From Desulfobulbaceae bacterium UBA2775 (GTDB taxonomy: Bacteria > Desulfobacterota > Desulfobulbia > Desulfobulbales > Desulfocapsaceae), in contig DEIL01000054.1 of the NCBI GenBank assembly GCA_002352445.1, positions 1 to 8,043 of the forward strand: a stretch of 8,043 nt of DNA, in the 5' to 3' direction. The position numbers were made by a program, and so were the translations under genes. Positions 5,667-8,043 of the stretch are shown piece after piece. Each line of letters begins with the position of its first letter. Position 1 is the first letter of the stretch. Below the pieces are notes generated by a model. That model saw only the letters and a list, made by a program, of their open reading frames with translations. It did no database searches and was not told the DNA's origin.

Positions 5667-6797
5667 ATGAAGTTAGCTCTAAGTGGAAAATTTGTTTCAA
5701 CTGCTGCCTGCGTTATGATGGCTTTATCAGTGCCGGCCATGGGAGTTGCAGGAGATACTATCAAGTTTGGTGTTGCAGGACCTCACAGTGGTGATCTCGC
5801 ATCATATGGATTACCTTCGGTAAACGCCGCTAAAATTGTTGCAAAGCAGGTTAATGATGCAGGTGGTATCAATGGAAAAATGATTGAACTGCTTATTGAG
5901 GATGATGTCTGCAAGCCTGAAATTGCAACCAATACTGCAACCAAACTGGCATCTGAAGGGGCGGAAGTTGTACTCGGCCATATCTGTTCCGGCGCTACTA
6001 AAGCGGCCCTGCCGATCTATAAAGATAAAGGTATACTGGTCATGTCACCATCGGCCACCAATCCTGCTCTGACCCAGAGTGGTGATTATCCAAACTTCTT
6101 CAGAACTATTGCACCTGATGATGCTCAGGCTGAAGTTGATGTGAAGTTTGCACTTGAAACCCTCGGTTATACAAAAATTGCGGTTGTCCACGATAAAGGT
6201 GACTATGGTAAAGGCTTTGCTGAATTTGCCAAGAAGTTCCTTGAAGAATCCGGAAAGGCAGAAGTTGTTCTTTATGAAGGTGTAACTCCCGGTGCCGTCG
6301 ATTATTCTGCGATTGTTCTGAAAATAAGGAAATCAGGTGCAGAGGCAGTTATTTTTGGTGGGTATCATCCTGAAGCATCCAAAATTGTCGGTCAGATGAA
6401 GAAGAAGCGCTTAAAAACTACTTTCATCTCCGACGATGGTGTGAAGGATATGACCTTTATCAAGGTTGCCGGTAAAAATGCTGAAGGCGCTTATGCTTCA
6501 GGACCTAAAGATAATGCCAGTAACCCTCTGTCAAAGGTTGCCATCGATGCCCATAAGGCTACCTTTAATTCTGATCATGGCGCTTTCTACGAGAATGCAT
6601 ATTCGGCAATGCTGGCAATGGTCAATGCTGTTAAGAAGGCCGGGTCTACAGATCTTGCAGCTTTGAAGAAAGCACTCCAGACAGAGAAAGTAGATACTCC
6701 AGTTGGCAATATCTATTTCAACGAAATGGGTGATGCGGTTGGAGTTGGCTTCTCAGTATATCAAGTACAGGATGGAAAATTTGTAGAAATGAAATAG
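5667..6797 (+). CDS. livK: Branched-chain amino acid ABC transporter, periplasmic binding protein
   Basis: This is the periplasmic type I solute-binding protein that presents leucine/isoleucine/valine or related ligands to the LivHM permease. It has 376 residues. A Sec signal peptide occupies residues 1-29 (Lys at 2 and 8, hydrophobic core, probable cleavage after VAG, before D30). The mature protein opens with TIKFGVAGPHSG like E. coli LivJ. C82 and C107 (DDVCKPE and GHICSGAT) match the LivJ disulfide C53-C78 after signal removal. Ligand-contact motifs SGAT (108-111) and SPSATNP (127-133) are present. The ATG at 5667 is preferred because GAGGGAGG (5654-5661) precedes it by five bases and it gives a clean signal peptide; an in-frame extension back to 5613 adds an implausible leader. 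livH and livM follow. The exact ligand cannot be fixed from sequence. Confidence 0.95.
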   Translation: MKLALSGKFVSTAACVMMALSVPAMGVAGDTIKFGVAGPHSGDLASYGLPSVNAAKIVAKQVNDAGGINGKMIELLIEDDVCKPEIATNTATKLASEGAEVVLGHICSGATKAALPIYKDKGILVMSPSATNPALTQSGDYPNFFRTIAPDDAQAEVDVKFALETLGYTKIAVVHDKGDYGKGFAEFAKKFLEESGKAEVVLYEGVTPGAVDYSAIVLKIRKSGAEAVIFGGYHPEASKIVGQMKKKRLKTTFISDDGVKDMTFIKVAGKNAEGAYASGPKDNASNPLSKVAIDAHKATFNSDHGAFYENAYSAMLAMVNAVKKAGSTDLAALKKALQTEKVDTPVGNIYFNEMGDAVGVGFSVYQVQDGKFVEMK

Positions 6798-6803
6798 TGA
6801 TTG

Positions 6804-6818
6804 TCCCGTTTCTCGGGA
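6804..6818 (+). other. Stem-loop just after the livK stop
   Basis: TCCCG (6804-6808) and CGGGA (6814-6818) pair around loop TTTCT, six bases after the livK stop. No T-run follows. It may protect the livK message from 3' exonucleases, as seen for many binding-protein transcripts, or act together with the larger hairpin at 6835-6879. Confidence 0.4.
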
Positions 6819-6834
6819 TTAGCTTGTTAATCTA

Positions 6835-6889
6835 CCTGAAATGGGGTGCGGCATTCTATGGAATGCACTCTGTTTCAGGTTATTTTTTG
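6835..6889 (+). terminator. Terminator or attenuator between livK and livH
   Basis: CCTGAAA (6835-6841) pairs with TTTCAGG (6873-6879). Inside, GCATTC and GAATGC pair around loop TATG and GTG pairs with CAC, giving one imperfect hairpin of about 45 bases. TTATTTTTTG follows immediately. This fits a leaky terminator that keeps binding protein in excess over permease. It ends about 9 bases before the livH ATG. Confidence 0.65.
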
Positions 6890-6897
6890 TGGTTTTT

Positions 6898-7800
6898 ATG
6901 GATTATTTTATTGAACTCCTGTTCAGCGGTCTTACCCGTGGCTCTATCTATGCACTGATTGCTCTCGGGTACACAATGGTCTACGGTATTATCGGTCTGA
7001 TTAACTTCGCCCATGGCGAAATATATATGATAGGTGCCTTTACTGCTTTTATAGTCGCAACCGTGCTGTCAATTTATGGATTTCCAATCCTTGCTATTAT
7101 CGTTATTGCCGGTGTAGCAGCTGCTGTATGGTCAAGTGCTTATGGCTATACTATTGAAAAAATAGCATATAAACCACTTCGTCATGCACCGCGCCTGTCA
7201 CCTCTTATCAGTGCAATTGGTATGTCTATTTTTCTGCAAAATTATGTACTGCTGGCACAAACCTCTGACTTTTTGCCATTTCCCGCTCTCATCCCTGACT
7301 TTGAATTTATGGAGCCTGTGGCCCATATCGTTGGATCCAGTGATCTGGTTATTCTTATAACAACAGCTATTGTTATGATGATTCTGACCTATATCATTAA
7401 GTTTACCCGTGTAGGCAAAGCAATGCGGGCAACAGCCCAGGACAGGACAATGGCAATGCTTGTGGGCATCAATGTTAATAAAATTATTTCCGCTACTTTT
7501 ATTATTGGCTCTGCTCTTGCTGCCATCGGTGGACTTCTTATTGCCTCTCATATAGGCCAGATTAATTTCTATATCGGCTTTATTGCCGGAATCAAGGCAT
7601 TCACTGCAGCAGTTTTGGGAGGAATCGGATCTATCCCAGGGGCAGTTCTTGGAAGTCTTGTACTTGGACTGACAGAAAGTTTTGCAACTGGTTATGTTTC
7701 TAGCGATTATGAGGATGTCTTCGCGTTTTCCCTTCTCGTTCTCATTCTGATTTTTAAGCCGTCGGGCTTGCTTGGCAAAGCCGAAACAAAGAAAGTATGA
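6898..7800 (+). CDS. livH: Branched-chain amino acid ABC transporter permease LivH
   Basis: LivH is one half of the membrane channel for branched-chain amino acid import, pairing with LivM and driven by LivG/LivF ATPases. From the ATG at 6898 it has 300 residues, the usual family size, beginning MDYFIELLFSGLTRGSIYAL. Hallmarks are GYTMVYGIIGLINFAHGEIYMIGAF (24-48), the cytoplasmic loop MRATAQDRTMAMLVGINVN (176-194) that contacts the ATPases, and AAVLGGIGSIPGAVLG (237-252). About eight hydrophobic membrane segments are apparent. Longer starts at 6841 would run through the terminator hairpin and were rejected, although the 6898 ATG has only a poor Shine-Dalgarno (TGTGG), perhaps limiting expression relative to livK. 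livM follows after an unusually wide gap. Confidence 0.95.
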   Translation: MDYFIELLFSGLTRGSIYALIALGYTMVYGIIGLINFAHGEIYMIGAFTAFIVATVLSIYGFPILAIIVIAGVAAAVWSSAYGYTIEKIAYKPLRHAPRLSPLISAIGMSIFLQNYVLLAQTSDFLPFPALIPDFEFMEPVAHIVGSSDLVILITTAIVMMILTYIIKFTRVGKAMRATAQDRTMAMLVGINVNKIISATFIIGSALAAIGGLLIASHIGQINFYIGFIAGIKAFTAAVLGGIGSIPGAVLGSLVLGLTESFATGYVSSDYEDVFAFSLLVLILIFKPSGLLGKAETKKV

Positions 7801-7830
7801 AATATCTAAGATACTAAAAAATAAATTGTC

Positions 7831-7906
7831 TCACCACAGAGGACACAGAGAGCACAGAGAAAAGACAGTTTTTTCTCCTCTGTGCTCTCTGTGTCCTCTG
7901 TGGTGA
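7831..7906. repeat. Perfect 29-bp inverted repeat built of 9-bp units
   Basis: The arms 7831-7859 and 7878-7906 are exact reverse complements around an 18-base centre. Each arm is itself made of CACAGAG repeated three times at 9-bp spacing (7835-7841, 7844-7850, 7853-7859), preceded by TCAC. The style matches a widespread CACAGAG-type intergenic palindrome that I remember from many environmental bacterial genomes. In RNA it would be a very stable hairpin, and TTTTCTTG plus a run of T follows (7910-7925), so it could also terminate livH transcription. It separates livH from livM. Confidence 0.85.
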
Positions 7907-7953
7907 AAGTTTTCTTGTTTTTTTTATTATAGTTTTTCTGGAGTAACGCACTG

Positions 7954-8043
7954 ATGTTATTGATAAATGAATTAAAAAAAGCACTTGGCGTAGCTCTCTG
8001 GTTTATTTTTCTGACATTCCCCATAATGGTTATCAAGGTTGAC
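7954..8043 (+). CDS. livM: Branched-chain amino acid ABC transporter permease LivM, N-terminal fragment (runs off window)
   Basis: Thirty codons are visible from the ATG at 7954, with GGAG at 7940-7943 as Shine-Dalgarno (10-base spacing). The peptide opens with MLLINELKKALGVALWF and continues into a hydrophobic stretch ending PIMVIKVD. That resembles the first membrane segment of LivM proteins, and its place right after livH is where livM belongs. LivM is the second channel subunit of the branched-chain amino acid importer. The identification relies mainly on context plus this short N-terminus. Confidence 0.75.
   Translation, partial: MLLINELKKALGVALWFIFLTFPIMVIKVD

Noticed and set aside
5700..5720. 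Possible lipobox cysteine (STAAC) in the LivK signal peptide
   Set aside because: The -3 position is Thr rather than Leu/Val/Ile and the cysteine is too early; an AxG-type signal peptidase I site fits better and gives the LivJ cysteine numbering.
7806..8036. Minus-strand open frame of 76 codons after livH
   Set aside because: Its middle is simply a translation of the CACAGAG palindrome, it overlaps the livM start, and it has no recognisable domain. Frames of this kind over such repeats are commonly mis-annotated.

Overview
The window is about 8 kb of AT-leaning (roughly 43% GC by eye) bacterial chromosome. LpxC and LpxK show that the host has a lipid A outer membrane. The protein flavour, the Liv transporter next to lipid A genes and the scattered palindromic repeats fit a sulfate-reducer-like Desulfobacterota (Desulfobulbales-type) bacterium. 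That placement is inference from general impression, not from a marker gene. No RNA gene, CRISPR array, transposase or phage structural gene was found.

Layout. (1) Positions 1-2496, plus strand: the 3' end of a tetratricopeptide-type protein gene, then panC (GTG start overlapping the preceding stop), then a DegT-family aminotransferase that closely resembles KdnA, the transaminase making 8-amino-Kdo. These three look like one transcription unit. (2) 2503-2865, minus strand: a 120-residue SleB/CwlJ-type cell wall hydrolase without a signal peptide. It is convergent with the aminotransferase and has its own strong-looking sigma-70 promoter, whose -35 region is duplicated 31 bp upstream. (3) 3053-5481, minus strand: lpxK, then a 392-bp gap, then lpxC. 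The gap holds a roughly 160-bp element with inverted ends (MITE-like), a probable terminator for lpxK, and a good match to a sigma-54 promoter in front of lpxC. (4) 5482-5666: a divergent control region between lpxK and livK, with an 18-bp perfect palindrome over the -35 box of the livK promoter. (5) 5667-8043, plus strand: livK (periplasmic branched-chain amino acid binding protein), livH (permease) and the first 30 codons of livM. Stem-loops lie between livK and livH, and a perfect 29-bp inverted repeat lies between livH and livM.

How the genes fit together. LpxC makes the first committed step and LpxK the 4'-phosphorylation step of lipid A synthesis. A KdnA-like enzyme would alter the Kdo that is then added to lipid A, so three of the genes converge on inner-core LPS, although they are not one operon. 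PanC feeds coenzyme A/acyl-carrier-protein synthesis. The liv genes form a standard ABC importer for leucine, isoleucine and valine, with the ATPases expected beyond the right edge.

No wholly new system was found. The best leads are regulatory and structural: the sigma-54-like lpxC promoter, the operator-like palindrome at livK, the duplicated -35 box at the hydrolase gene, the MITE-like element, and the possible 8-amino-Kdo pathway.
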